Shown here: piece by piece, positions 16,005-24,585 of the stretch
Numbering within the stretch: position 1 is the stretch's first letter
How the letters are laid out: every line of letters begins with the position of its first letter
Assembly (NCBI GenBank): GCA_964352405.1
Contig: CAYGRY010000006.1
Coordinates: 1-64,000, forward strand
Length of the DNA stretch: 64,000 bases
DNA from: UBA4207 sp964352405
GTDB lineage: Bacteria; Bdellovibrionota; Bacteriovoracia; Bacteriovoracales; Bacteriovoracaceae
Reading direction: 5' to 3'
Notes under the pieces: model-generated
Told to the model about the DNA's origin: nothing
Seen by the model: the letters and a program-made list of their open reading frames with translations, nothing else
Databases searched by the model: none
Program-made: the position numbers and the translations under genes

Positions 16005-17639
16005 TTAATCGTTCTCCTGTTCAAAAATAAAGCTTTCGTTTACTTGGTCATGCTTTTGATCATCTGGAATCATAGGGTCTTGGTTAATAGTATATGAATG
16101 CCAATGACATTTATGAAAAAAGGACTGCCAATAATTAAATATTTTTAAATCATTTGGAGTTCCAAAACATAGAAACTGATCCACGACAAAGCTTTTAGCT
16201 CTAAAGTTTAGTTTTAAAGCAGCTTCAATCATTGAATCGATATAATATTCGTCATTGACTAAAATATTATTGGTTTTGATATATTCTAGACATTTTTGGA
16301 AGGTAACTTTATTTTTAAAATAAAATGTTCCGACAATACCTTCATCTTTTGAGGGATGCTCTGAAATAGGTTTTTTTATAGACGTATTGGTTATAGTTCC
16401 TGCCTCAGAATGAACCCAACCATACATCTGAGGGTTTTTATTGGCGCCAGGATAGTTTTTAAAAGTAAATACAATGAGCTCAGGCTCTTCTTTTAAAATA
16501 TCTTCAAGTAGAGTTGGGTCATAAGTGATAGCACTATCACATGTTGTAACTAAGACAGCGCTTTCGTTTTGGATGAGTTTAATTCCTAGCTCTGCGGAAC
16601 ATGCTTGTCCTTGAGTCAGCTGGTTGACTGGTATGACTTGAGACTTATCATTTTTTTTGACAAGTTTTTTAAAATCCTTATCTTCAGCGATTGATTGATG
16701 ACAAACAAAAAAGTACTGCTCGGCTTTGCCTAATGTTTTAAGAACTTGCTCAACCATTGGAGCGCCGCTAACTGGAATCATTGGCTTAGGGGTTTGATAA
16801 CCCTCATCAGTGAAGCGTTTACCAGCTCCTGCCATTGGTACGACAATATTAAAACCTTTATGAACGATAGTAGTGTTCGTTGTTGCCAATGAATTAAATA
16901 ATTCTGACCAGTAACGATACTCTTCAAGGTCGTCGGGTGTTCCCCATTGAAGCATATGTTGTATTTCGTAGATCGAGACAGTTAGCTTGTCTTTAATTAA
17001 TTCATTATAAACAAGAGACACGTAGTATTCACCATTAACAGTTAGGTTTTTATCTAAGGTAGTTTGAAAGTATTTCTTTAAGATAGATCCACTTTTAAAA
17101 TAGTAAGTTCCGTTAGAAGCGTACTCAAACATTCGGTTATTCGTAAAAGGCTCTTTTTCTTTTATTTGCTCGAGCCATTGGTTCTGCTGCTTGATAAAAG
17201 CATAGTTGGTTGAGCCTAGCATATGCGGATGGAAGCCCTTATAAGCTGCAATAGCACCGTCAGCATCTCTGTTTCTTGTATGCTTTAAAAATAACGAATA
17301 ATCCCAATAGGTAGAGAAGTCGCAATAATTAACTATCGCTTCATCATTATCATCGATGGAGTCAAAGGCTTTTGAAACAGCATAGACAGGGCCATATTTA
17401 TGAGGATCTATTTCTATGATTCTGCCCTTAGGAGCAATTTTTCCTAAGATCGATCTCATATCAGTCTTTTCAAGATGATCTTTGTTACAAATAAAAATAA
17501 AGTTAGATTCATTTGGAAAAAGATTTACTACATGTTCTATGATCGGCTTGTTATCGATAACAATCAAAGGCTTTGGCTCGTTATATCCCGCATCTATAAA
17601 ACGTTGACCAAAGCCAGACATGGGAATAATAATCTGCAT
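16005..17639 (-). CDS. Tandem-duplicated sugar-phosphate nucleotidyltransferase
   Basis: Activates a phosphorylated sugar or polyol with an NTP. The 544 residues hold two complete NTP_transferase domains in tandem. Domain 1 starts MQIIIPMSGFGQRFIDAGY with PKPLIVIDN; domain 2 starts near residue 263 with FNIVVPMAGAGKRFTDEGY and PKPMIPVSG. Both repeat later elements: CDFSTYWDY versus CDSAITYDP, NGEYYVSLVYNE versus NDEYYIDSMIEA, and HMLQWGTPDDL versus QFLCFGTPNDL. Usual family members have one such domain of about 240 residues. The halves differ enough to suggest different substrates or one regulatory half. ATG 17639 overlaps the aldolase stop by one base and has an AAGGA site. Confidence 0.88.
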   Translation of the reverse strand: MQIIIPMSGFGQRFIDAGYNEPKPLIVIDNKPIIEHVVNLFPNESNFIFICNKDHLEKTDMRSILGKIAPKGRIIEIDPHKYGPVYAVSKAFDSIDDNDEAIVNYCDFSTYWDYSLFLKHTRNRDADGAIAAYKGFHPHMLGSTNYAFIKQQNQWLEQIKEKEPFTNNRMFEYASNGTYYFKSGSILKKYFQTTLDKNLTVNGEYYVSLVYNELIKDKLTVSIYEIQHMLQWGTPDDLEEYRYWSELFNSLATTNTTIVHKGFNIVVPMAGAGKRFTDEGYQTPKPMIPVSGAPMVEQVLKTLGKAEQYFFVCHQSIAEDKDFKKLVKKNDKSQVIPVNQLTQGQACSAELGIKLIQNESAVLVTTCDSAITYDPTLLEDILKEEPELIVFTFKNYPGANKNPQMYGWVHSEAGTITNTSIKKPISEHPSKDEGIVGTFYFKNKVTFQKCLEYIKTNNILVNDEYYIDSMIEAALKLNFRAKSFVVDQFLCFGTPNDLKIFNYWQSFFHKCHWHSYTINQDPMIPDDQKHDQVNESFIFEQEND

Positions 17640-18646
17640 TATTTTCCTTTCGACCTATATTTTTCGGCTTCCCAATTCGATAGAAAGTTTACTTCTGATT
17701 GATCTAGCTTATGATCACATTTGAAGTATGTTCTGGCCAAAATGTTTGCTCTTAGTTGTTCTTCGATAAGACGACATTTTTTGATATTGGAAGCTAGGAT
17801 ATAGGTTCGATTTTCGAATCTAAAAACACTTGGAAGTTTAGTGGTTGAATTGAAAAAGTCTTTGAGTTCTTGTTTAAAGTCCTTGCTCATGATTAGGACT
17901 TTGTCTCCCATATAAACGACATCATCAGGACATATTGCAAAGTAGTCAGTCAGATCATTCTCAAGAAGCTCTTTGTCGTTCGTCTTAAGAAGGCTAGTTG
18001 TGATGTTAAATTGATTGTAAATGAAAGATAAAATGTTACTTATTTCACCTGAACTATCTATGCCACAAAGTTTTTTGCATTTATCAACTGTACTAATCAG
18101 TAATTCAATTGCAGCCTCTTTCGAGTCATGAGCAATAATTAGTCCATGATTCTGCATAAAATAAATATTTTGATTTAAATCAACAGACTTTTTGAAGTAA
18201 CGAGCAAGCTTAAGACCAGGTGACGAATAAGGGACCCAAGCTGCAGTGGGGAAAATTTCTTTAAGCTTTGCTTCACCACTTGTTGAAGAGGATAGAGCTA
18301 AAACCGCAATTGGGTGACAATGGATAATGTATTTTTTTTTAAGAAGAATATGAAGAGGGGATTCCATCGATGGTCGTAGGGATCCTGGCTTGGCAATTGC
18401 TTCGAGTTCTTTTCCATAGGAGACTTCATCAATATGATTAAGCTTATTTGTAAAGTCTTGGCCTTCTTTGAGAGGTATTGGAGTCATTCCAAAGTTTTCC
18501 TCGACTTCAGATAAAATTAAGCCAGATGATTTAATAAAGAGATCATCAGAGGACTTAATCGAAATATTTCCCCCACCAGCTTGGCTCATTTCAAAGTCAC
18601 TGCCAATAAGCTTACAAAGATAAACTAATTCATTTAATAAGGTCAT
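17639..18646 (-). CDS. Class II aldolase/adducin family protein with extended C terminus
   Basis: Class II aldolases use a zinc ion to cleave or form a C-C bond next to a phosphorylated keto group. The N-terminal domain shows SQAGGGNISIKS (phosphate-binding loop), LFIKSSGL, the metal pair IIHCHPIAVLAL, VPYSSPGLKLA and the third His in YFMQNHGLIIAHDS. The family is usually about 220 residues. This protein has 335, with a roughly 110-residue C-terminal extension I cannot assign. It overlaps the HAD gene by 17 bp, with GGGAG upstream of its ATG inside that gene. It probably supplies or trims the sugar made by this operon. Confidence 0.88.
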   Translation of the reverse strand: MTLLNELVYLCKLIGSDFEMSQAGGGNISIKSSDDLFIKSSGLILSEVEENFGMTPIPLKEGQDFTNKLNHIDEVSYGKELEAIAKPGSLRPSMESPLHILLKKKYIIHCHPIAVLALSSSTSGEAKLKEIFPTAAWVPYSSPGLKLARYFKKSVDLNQNIYFMQNHGLIIAHDSKEAAIELLISTVDKCKKLCGIDSSGEISNILSFIYNQFNITTSLLKTNDKELLENDLTDYFAICPDDVVYMGDKVLIMSKDFKQELKDFFNSTTKLPSVFRFENRTYILASNIKKCRLIEEQLRANILARTYFKCDHKLDQSEVNFLSNWEAEKYRSKGK

Positions 18647-19325
18647 TTAGCTCCCTAAAATTTGAACATAAGGTAATTCCCGAAAGATTCTTATTGTTGG
18701 GGAAGTTTTTAGTGGCATCGAACCAAAAAGATTTGATACCAGCATTCTTTGCACCAAGTATGTCTTTATCAAAGCTATCACCAATCATAATAACGTCATT
18801 TGCTTGGCAATTGATTTTTAATAGGGCAGTGCGGAACATTTTTTCGTCGGGCTTTTCAATTCCAACTTCTTCACTTGAGACAACGGCGCTAATGTATTGA
18901 TCGATTTCTAGTTTCAGTATTTTCTTGAATTGGGTATGAGCGATCATATCAGTAACAATAACAATTGGGATTTTTTTTGATTTCGCTTTTTTTAAGAAAT
19001 TTAAAGCTCCTTCAAAAAGAGTCATGTTATCAAAAAAAGAGTCCCAATAAGAATTAAATAGATTGAGGCAAGCTTGTGATGACCAAAAATTAAAATGCTC
19101 TAATATGTATTGAAAGTAAAGTAATCGGTGATGGCATGATGCCGTATCTGGTAGTTTAGACTTTAATTCTTTTTGAATATCTTGGTACTTAATTTTAAAT
19201 TGAGCAAAATCTAGATCTGTGAGTTCTTTTTGTAGTTCAACAAAGCTTGATAGCAAGCCTGCTTCATGACATTGATCGTAGCTATAAAGCGTGTTGTCTA
19301 AGTCTATTAATATCCCTTTAATCAT
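18630..19325 (-). CDS. HAD-superfamily phosphatase
   Basis: A 231-residue cytoplasmic phosphatase. Motif I is LIDLDNTLYSY (nucleophile and acid Asp at 8 and 10), motif II PIVIVTDMIAH, and motifs III/IV EKPDEKMF followed by VIMIGDSFDKDILGA. The helical cap between motifs I and II matches the HAD-IA subfamily. It likely dephosphorylates a sugar- or polyol-phosphate intermediate of the operon. It overlaps its upstream neighbour by 8 bp and its downstream neighbour by 17 bp, so the three genes are tightly co-translated. Confidence 0.9.
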   Translation of the reverse strand: MIKGILIDLDNTLYSYDQCHEAGLLSSFVELQKELTDLDFAQFKIKYQDIQKELKSKLPDTASCHHRLLYFQYILEHFNFWSSQACLNLFNSYWDSFFDNMTLFEGALNFLKKAKSKKIPIVIVTDMIAHTQFKKILKLEIDQYISAVVSSEEVGIEKPDEKMFRTALLKINCQANDVIMIGDSFDKDILGAKNAGIKSFWFDATKNFPNNKNLSGITLCSNFRELNDLIK

Positions 19326-21327
19326 TGTTTAACTCTTGAAGTATATACTTCTCGTTAATGCAGTGGAATAGAATGACTTGATTCAACCCATAAATCCCTT
19401 TTTGCCAACTTGGATCAGAAATAGCACAAAGATCTATGATTTCTTGAAAGCGAACTTGAAAATCTTTAAAATTTATATTTTCAAAGGATTCAATTGAGAT
19501 GATTTGTTTAGTTAAATCTTCAGAGTAACTGTGCTCTTTGATTTTTAAGCCTTTGGCCTTTAGGTCTGTAATAAGACCGTCAAGATAAATATCTGCATCT
19601 ATTTCATAAGAAACAGTTATGTTTTCTATCTTTTCACCGGTGATTCCATATCTAATGATTAAATCTGCAAATTCTTTTTGTGGAGCAATGAATTTTTTAG
19701 AGTCCTCATTTCTTGACTCAATTTCTTTAACAACGTCTTGGGGATTTTTCCCTCTAGAGCTACTATCTCTTGCTAACTTCCATTGAAGTCTTAATTTATC
19801 CTCAGTTTCTATAAAAACTTTAAAATCAAAATGTTTACGTGCACCTTTTAGAAAATAAGGGTGTAGTCCAGCAATAACGATAAAGTCATTAGGCTCTATA
19901 TCTTTTTGTAGCTCAAAGACTCCTGTCTGGTGATTATAGTCTCTTCTTTTTGTGCTTAAACCTTGTTTTAAGCGAATGATATGGCTCATCTGCTGGTGCA
20001 GATTATTGGCATTAGGGTTGAGGTGAGTAAAGTTTTTCCACTTACGATCACCTCTGGCCCATTTGTGCTCAGCATCTCCTTCGAGTTGCGTGACTAAATT
20101 ATTACCTAAAAGCAAGCTTAATGATTCAAGTAGAGTTGTTTTACCCGAACCGCTGTCACCTGCAATACCGATAACGAAAGCACTAAAATTTCTTTTATAG
20201 AGTATTGAGTTACTTATGGCAGACTGGAAAACGCAGTAGATACCATATATAGACATACTAAATAAAAGTGTAAGGCTTATATTTTTGAATATTTCTTGAT
20301 TGATGACGAGATTAATCTTCTCGTTAAGAAAAATGAAGTTAGATGTAGGTGCGAGTGGGTGAGTGTAGAATAATAAAAAGAAGATTAGATATGAGCAAGA
20401 AATAGTTAGATAACTTATAATATTACGGTTTTGATTTTTATTATTTTTAATAAAACTATACACTAAAAAAGGTATGGACCAAGTAAACCAGCCTGGATTC
20501 GGATAAATTGCAATTACAAATGTCATAAAGACTATAGTCAAAATCCCTAAAAGTATTTCAGTGTTATACCTTTTGATACTTGTCGCAGCTGCAACAAGAC
20601 TTAAGTACACTATTGGGAAAATATACAGTTTTAAGTCAAGTAGCTTTATATACGATTCGAAAAGAAGTGAGATTTCATTGGCTCGAAAAAGTGATCCTAA
20701 TTGACCGTTAAGATAAAATGGCAAGGCTGTTATTGCTAAAGGAATAAAAAATGAAAGATCTCTATAACTTATAGATCTTTTTTTAAATGAATAGATAATA
20801 AAAAATGGCAATGCAACAATCGTATGTATCTTTGTAACGACAGCAAGACCTAGCAGAAGATAACTCAGGGTAGATTTATTTTTAACTAAAAAATACGTTG
20901 ATACAAAAACTAAAAATGTCGGTATCAAGTCTAGTTGAGTGTGAATATATGTAGAGTAAAAAACAATGGGTGATAAAACATAGTAAAAAAGAATTTCTTT
21001 TTGCTTGTTCGTGTGCATTTTTGTCAGAATTAGATAAATCCCAACATCAGCTAGCAGCAGAGGTAGATGAAGTAGTAAATTTTTAAAAAAAATTATTTCT
21101 ACAAAACCGCTTAAGATGAAAGGGATGTAAATGAGTATTGCCATTAATGGAGGGTATGGAAATATAAGATCTTTTAGCGACCATGCATTTAGGCCGTGCG
21201 CTTGAAAGTTTTGTATAAACGGGAAAAAGAGATTTTCAATATATTCCGAAGAGAATAATCCAGCGATTAAGAACTTAAAAAAGAAAATGATTAAAGCAAT
21301 ATTTAAATGCTTTGATTTAACCTGCAA
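19318..21327 (-). CDS. GT-C-like polytopic membrane protein fused to a uridine-kinase/PRK-like P-loop domain
   Basis: The 669 residues combine two modules I would not expect together. Residues 1-370 form about ten membrane helices with HTQLDLIPTFLVF and YPPLMAI segments like those of lipid-linked-sugar-dependent mannosyltransferases (GT-C fold). From about 380, FVIGIAGDSGSGKTTLLES is a Walker A motif. TQLEGDAEHKWARGDR and RRDYNHQTGVFE follow the uridine kinase/phosphoribulokinase pattern, with VIAGLHPYF as the Walker B-like strand and a LID-type LARDSSSRG region. It begins the operon with TTG 21327 and a weak ribosome site. The kinase could phosphorylate a nucleoside, polyol or pentose phosphate; which one is unknown. 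Confidence 0.82.
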   Translation of the reverse strand: MQVKSKHLNIALIIFFFKFLIAGLFSSEYIENLFFPFIQNFQAHGLNAWSLKDLIFPYPPLMAILIYIPFILSGFVEIIFFKNLLLHLPLLLADVGIYLILTKMHTNKQKEILFYYVLSPIVFYSTYIHTQLDLIPTFLVFVSTYFLVKNKSTLSYLLLGLAVVTKIHTIVALPFFIIYSFKKRSISYRDLSFFIPLAITALPFYLNGQLGSLFRANEISLLFESYIKLLDLKLYIFPIVYLSLVAAATSIKRYNTEILLGILTIVFMTFVIAIYPNPGWFTWSIPFLVYSFIKNNKNQNRNIISYLTISCSYLIFFLLFYTHPLAPTSNFIFLNEKINLVINQEIFKNISLTLLFSMSIYGIYCVFQSAISNSILYKRNFSAFVIGIAGDSGSGKTTLLESLSLLLGNNLVTQLEGDAEHKWARGDRKWKNFTHLNPNANNLHQQMSHIIRLKQGLSTKRRDYNHQTGVFELQKDIEPNDFIVIAGLHPYFLKGARKHFDFKVFIETEDKLRLQWKLARDSSSRGKNPQDVVKEIESRNEDSKKFIAPQKEFADLIIRYGITGEKIENITVSYEIDADIYLDGLITDLKAKGLKIKEHSYSEDLTKQIISIESFENINFKDFQVRFQEIIDLCAISDPSWQKGIYGLNQVILFHCINEKYILQELNND

Positions 21328-21398
21328 AATAATTCAACCCGACTAAGTTATGCTTCTATTTTAGAGGATAAGTTCACAAATATACATATATTTCGTCG

Positions 21399-22514
21399 TC
21401 ATACGGTGAGTTTGATTATCTGATTAAATTGCTTAGTCTCTTGTGGCAGGGCTTTTCTACATATCGATAGAATATATGTGCTAACAAGATGATGGAAAAA
21501 ACGTACGAAATGCCCTTGAATATTGAGTTTTCTGGCATAAAGGTGAAATAAGTTAGCAAGCGGTTGATGAAGAATGTAAAGAGCGTAGCTAATGAGCCCT
21601 AAGTGTACCATCAATTTAGATTCGAAGACATTTTTACCAATGAATGATTTATTTTGAGAACTAATGATGATTAGACCAAAAATTGGAACATATAGGACGC
21701 TACTGAATATATCCCTTGGGATATAGTCTCTAGCTAATGTTGTCAAAAGGATCGATAGGAGGACTGCACCCCAAAATATAAGTCCATTATATTTTTCAAT
21801 AAACAGTAGGATCCTATTTCTTTCAAGACAAAATGAATAAAGCAAAATACCAATAAAAAACTCATTGATTTTAAGTAATGGAAAGCTTCTCCAAAATGTA
21901 CGAAAGAGTGATGAGTCGATGCTAACTAATGTTGTATTTTTCAAAATGAAATAGATCAGTATGGGAAAAAGGTAAAAGAGAGTGAGCAAATATCTTTTTT
22001 TTGAAGCAGTAAGAAGGGGTTTCATTACAAAAATAAAGATTATATAAAAGAATATTTCACATGATAACGACCATGCTGGTGGGTTCCAAGAAGCAGTTAC
22101 GCGAGGAACCCATGATTGAAGCATTGAAAGGTGGGCGATGCTACTTATTGCTGTTTTAGTTATTGCCTCTTTTGTCGAGTATTCAGAAAAGAAATAATTT
22201 AGACCTCTTGGCAGATCAATTAAGAATGCAATGAAGTATAAAGGGTAGAGTTTGGCGAGTCTGGATAAAAAATACTTTTTCTTTTGTTTCGAATTATCAA
22301 GTCTTTGTCGGTAGGCATGAGTCAAAATATAGCCTGATAGGATAAAGAAAAAAGAAACAGCAGCTTCGCCTTTATAGATGAAATTTGTTATCCAATCAGG
22401 AGTAGATTCAAGACCAAAAAAAGAAAAATTATGAAATAGCACCACATGAATCGCTGCTAGGAATCTAATTCCCGTTAAAATATCAATCTTTTGAATGCTC
22501 GAACTTACTTGCAT
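21399..22514 (-). CDS. Acyltransferase family 3 membrane protein
   Basis: A 371-residue, about ten-helix inner-membrane acyltransferase. GIRFLAAIHVVLFHNF has the Arg and His of the family motif, AAVSFFFILSGYILTHAY the second conserved block, and SWNPPAWSLSCEIFFY the Ser-Glu block. It probably O-acetylates or acylates a glycan or lipid. It sits 71 bp upstream of the glycan operon and may feed the same surface product. The KirBac gene is 59 bp upstream of it. It differs clearly in sequence from the other family member at 4589-5725. Confidence 0.9.
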   Translation of the reverse strand: MQVSSSIQKIDILTGIRFLAAIHVVLFHNFSFFGLESTPDWITNFIYKGEAAVSFFFILSGYILTHAYRQRLDNSKQKKKYFLSRLAKLYPLYFIAFLIDLPRGLNYFFSEYSTKEAITKTAISSIAHLSMLQSWVPRVTASWNPPAWSLSCEIFFYIIFIFVMKPLLTASKKRYLLTLFYLFPILIYFILKNTTLVSIDSSLFRTFWRSFPLLKINEFFIGILLYSFCLERNRILLFIEKYNGLIFWGAVLLSILLTTLARDYIPRDIFSSVLYVPIFGLIIISSQNKSFIGKNVFESKLMVHLGLISYALYILHQPLANLFHLYARKLNIQGHFVRFFHHLVSTYILSICRKALPQETKQFNQIIKLTV

Positions 22515-22573
22515 TCAAATAGTTTAACTGAATAAAAAGTTTTATGGTTAAAATTAGTATCAGATAAAACTAA

Positions 22574-23377
22574 TCAATTGAGAGGTTTAAGATGATTAAA
22601 CTTTGTATAATCGACAGTGTTCTTATTATTCCTGTCTAAGCTAATGACATCTTCAAAATAACGATCAAAAACAAAGTCTTTTTTATCATACATATTCTTG
22701 GCATAAATCGTTTGAGAATAAGTACCGTCATGGCCAATGAGTAATGCTGATATTGAGATTAATGACTCATCGACTTCATTATTTTGAATTAATTTTGTGA
22801 GCGGAGAGTGCTCATCAAGTGTATGAAAAATCATCCACGACAATGAAAAAAATGGAGAGCGATTTCTAAGTAGTTTTAATTCATTCATCCTTGCTATTTG
22901 TATACCTTCAGGAGTTATCTCTTGAATTAATGCGGTTAAAATCATCTCAACATCGATGAGGTCATTAGCACGATGATTTCCAACTCTGAAGCTTAAAACT
23001 CTCTTTTTGTTTATTGTTTGAATAAGTACTTGCTTTGAAAAAAGTATTCTAGATTTTGGCTTTGAAAACTTAGAGAAAACGATTCCGGTTATAATTGCGG
23101 TGCTGATTAGTCCTAATGCTGCTTCCACGGTAACGAAAATATTAGCCAGAAAGCTCTGTGGAGATATCACTCCATAGCCTATAGTTGAAAAGGTTTGAAC
23201 ACTAAAAAAGAAGCAGTCCCACCAACTAGGGCTTGCAAGGCTTAACGCTTTTGGTGACAAGTAAAAGAGACTGGCGAAGACGATATTTATAAATAGAAAA
23301 AGAAAAAAAATAAGGCCAAAGAATTTTTTCCAGCTCAATTGTATGAGGAAATAATAAAGATCTCTGGCAATATTCAT
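22574..23377 (-). CDS. KirBac-type inward-rectifier potassium channel
   Basis: A 267-residue potassium channel. Two membrane helices (about 18-40 and 75-100) flank a pore helix and the selectivity filter TIGYG at 65-69. The cytoplasmic immunoglobulin-like domain carries the Kir hallmarks LSFRVGNHRANDLIDVEM and LTKL, with the usual gating-domain layout. The gene starts 3 bp after the cheX stop, and cheX follows cheY by 6 bp, so the channel is almost certainly on the chemosensory transcript. That linkage is unusual and suggests a role in signalling or membrane potential. Confidence 0.92.
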   Translation of the reverse strand: MNIARDLYYFLIQLSWKKFFGLIFFLFLFINIVFASLFYLSPKALSLASPSWWDCFFFSVQTFSTIGYGVISPQSFLANIFVTVEAALGLISTAIITGIVFSKFSKPKSRILFSKQVLIQTINKKRVLSFRVGNHRANDLIDVEMILTALIQEITPEGIQIARMNELKLLRNRSPFFSLSWMIFHTLDEHSPLTKLIQNNEVDESLISISALLIGHDGTYSQTIYAKNMYDKKDFVFDRYFEDVISLDRNNKNTVDYTKFNHLKPLN

Positions 23378-23380
23378 GTT

Positions 23381-23848
23381 TTATTTTTTAATACAAATTT
23401 CAATAAAGAAACTGCCTGCATTGCTCTCAAATGGAACCACGATGACAGTATCTTTTGAGTTATGATTAAGAGTGTGATTCTTACCACTAATAACACTCGG
23501 TAAAGCCATTTGTACACCGTAATTGTTCTCATTCAATACTGCTTTAGCTTGTCCAAAAATAATATTGGTCAGCTCTCCAGCACCGTCAAGAATTTCTTTG
23601 TTAAGTTCAGTTATTTCTTCTCCAAGCATGTTGCCCATAACTTTTAAGAATGTTGCTTCAGGAAAAGAGATAATGACTGATCCATTGAATTGATCGCTAA
23701 TGACACCAATGACTCCTGACACGTCACCATTGATCGCATTGGCTTGTGTCTTTAAAAAGACTTTACCATGCTTAGCTTCGACTTCGGCTTGAATCTTAAG
23801 AGTGTTTATTGTTGCATCTATAAAAGGTTTTACGATTTCGGTTTCCAT
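23381..23848 (-). CDS. cheX: CheX-family CheY-P phosphatase
   Basis: Removes phosphate from CheY-type receivers to end the signal. The 155-residue protein has the CheX fold. The catalytic Glu-x-x-Asn lies in ILDGAGELTNIIFGQAK, a second conserved strand is VIGVISDQFNGSVIISFPE, and the C terminus is AGSFFIEICIKK. It fills the role of CheZ, which I do not see here. It lies 6 bp downstream of cheY and 3 bp upstream of the potassium channel gene. Confidence 0.88.
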   Translation of the reverse strand: METEIVKPFIDATINTLKIQAEVEAKHGKVFLKTQANAINGDVSGVIGVISDQFNGSVIISFPEATFLKVMGNMLGEEITELNKEILDGAGELTNIIFGQAKAVLNENNYGVQMALPSVISGKNHTLNHNSKDTVIVVPFESNAGSFFIEICIKK

Positions 23849-23854
23849 ATTTTC

Positions 23855-24259
23855 CTAAGCCTTATTATATTTTTTAAATACGATTTCAAGTTTTGTTTTT
23901 AATGTAGCCGCACTAAATGGTTTAATCACATACTGATCAACTCCAGACTTAACTGCCTCAATGATCTGATCTTGTTCAGCTTCCGCAGTAACAAGTAAAA
24001 AAGGAGTTTTCTTTAGCTTCTCATCTTCTCTAACTCGTTTTAAAAGTTCAAGTCCTGTGCAGTTAGGCATATTCCAATCAGATATAATTAATTGAATAGG
24101 TGGATTTGATTCATTAAGAATTGTCCATGCTAACTCACCATCAGCAGCATCTTTGATAACGGTAAAGCCTAGCTCTTTACAGACTTTAATAACAACTTTT
24201 CTCATGGTCATCATGTCGTCGATGACTAGGACTCGTGTGGTACTTGGAAACATTGTCAC
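23855..24259 (-). CDS. cheY: CheY-like single-domain response regulator
   Basis: A 134-residue stand-alone receiver. The acidic pocket is VLVIDDMMTM, the phosphorylated Asp is D61 in LIISDWNMPNCTG, and the conserved Thr/Ala (LLVTAEAEQ) and Lys (QYVIKPFSAATLK) follow. There is no output domain, so it acts by binding a partner, classically a flagellar or other motor switch. It is the first gene of the leftward cheY-cheX-KirBac operon, divergent from cheA. A GGAGT-type ribosome site precedes ATG 24259. Confidence 0.93.
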   Translation of the reverse strand: MTMFPSTTRVLVIDDMMTMRKVVIKVCKELGFTVIKDAADGELAWTILNESNPPIQLIISDWNMPNCTGLELLKRVREDEKLKKTPFLLVTAEAEQDQIIEAVKSGVDQYVIKPFSAATLKTKLEIVFKKYNKA

Positions 24260-24585
24260 TCCTTTTCAAGTGTTCAGCCTAAAAGGCTATGGTCATTTTC
24301 TATGACAAAAAATAATTTACAATACGAAAAAATAATTTTTATTAAGCGACTAAAATTAGTTAGTAATTGTATGTTTAACTTCACAAGCAATTCAACCTCT
24401 TAGCATTGTCAATTTCATCTATTTATACACAAAAGATGACAAATTTCATGTTTTGTAGCGTTCTGGCGCATTTTTCCTCTTGTGGATTATCGTGAATAAA
24501 TTAAATTTTATTAAGTTGAATTGTAAAGAAATGTTCGCAATCACCGAATCGTATGTGCACGTATCTCAACAAAAGAGTTTTAATT
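24260..24585. other. Divergent intergenic region between cheY and cheA
   Basis: The 326 bp of very AT-rich sequence separates the two chemosensory operons and must hold both promoters. I see no convincing sigma-28 or sigma-54 consensus, tRNA or conserved hairpin. Confidence 0.5.

Noticed and set aside
14719..21327. A phosphonate (2-aminoethylphosphonate) pathway for sphingolipid head groups
   Set aside because: No PEP mutase or phosphonopyruvate decarboxylase is visible, so the operon cannot be assigned to phosphonate synthesis.
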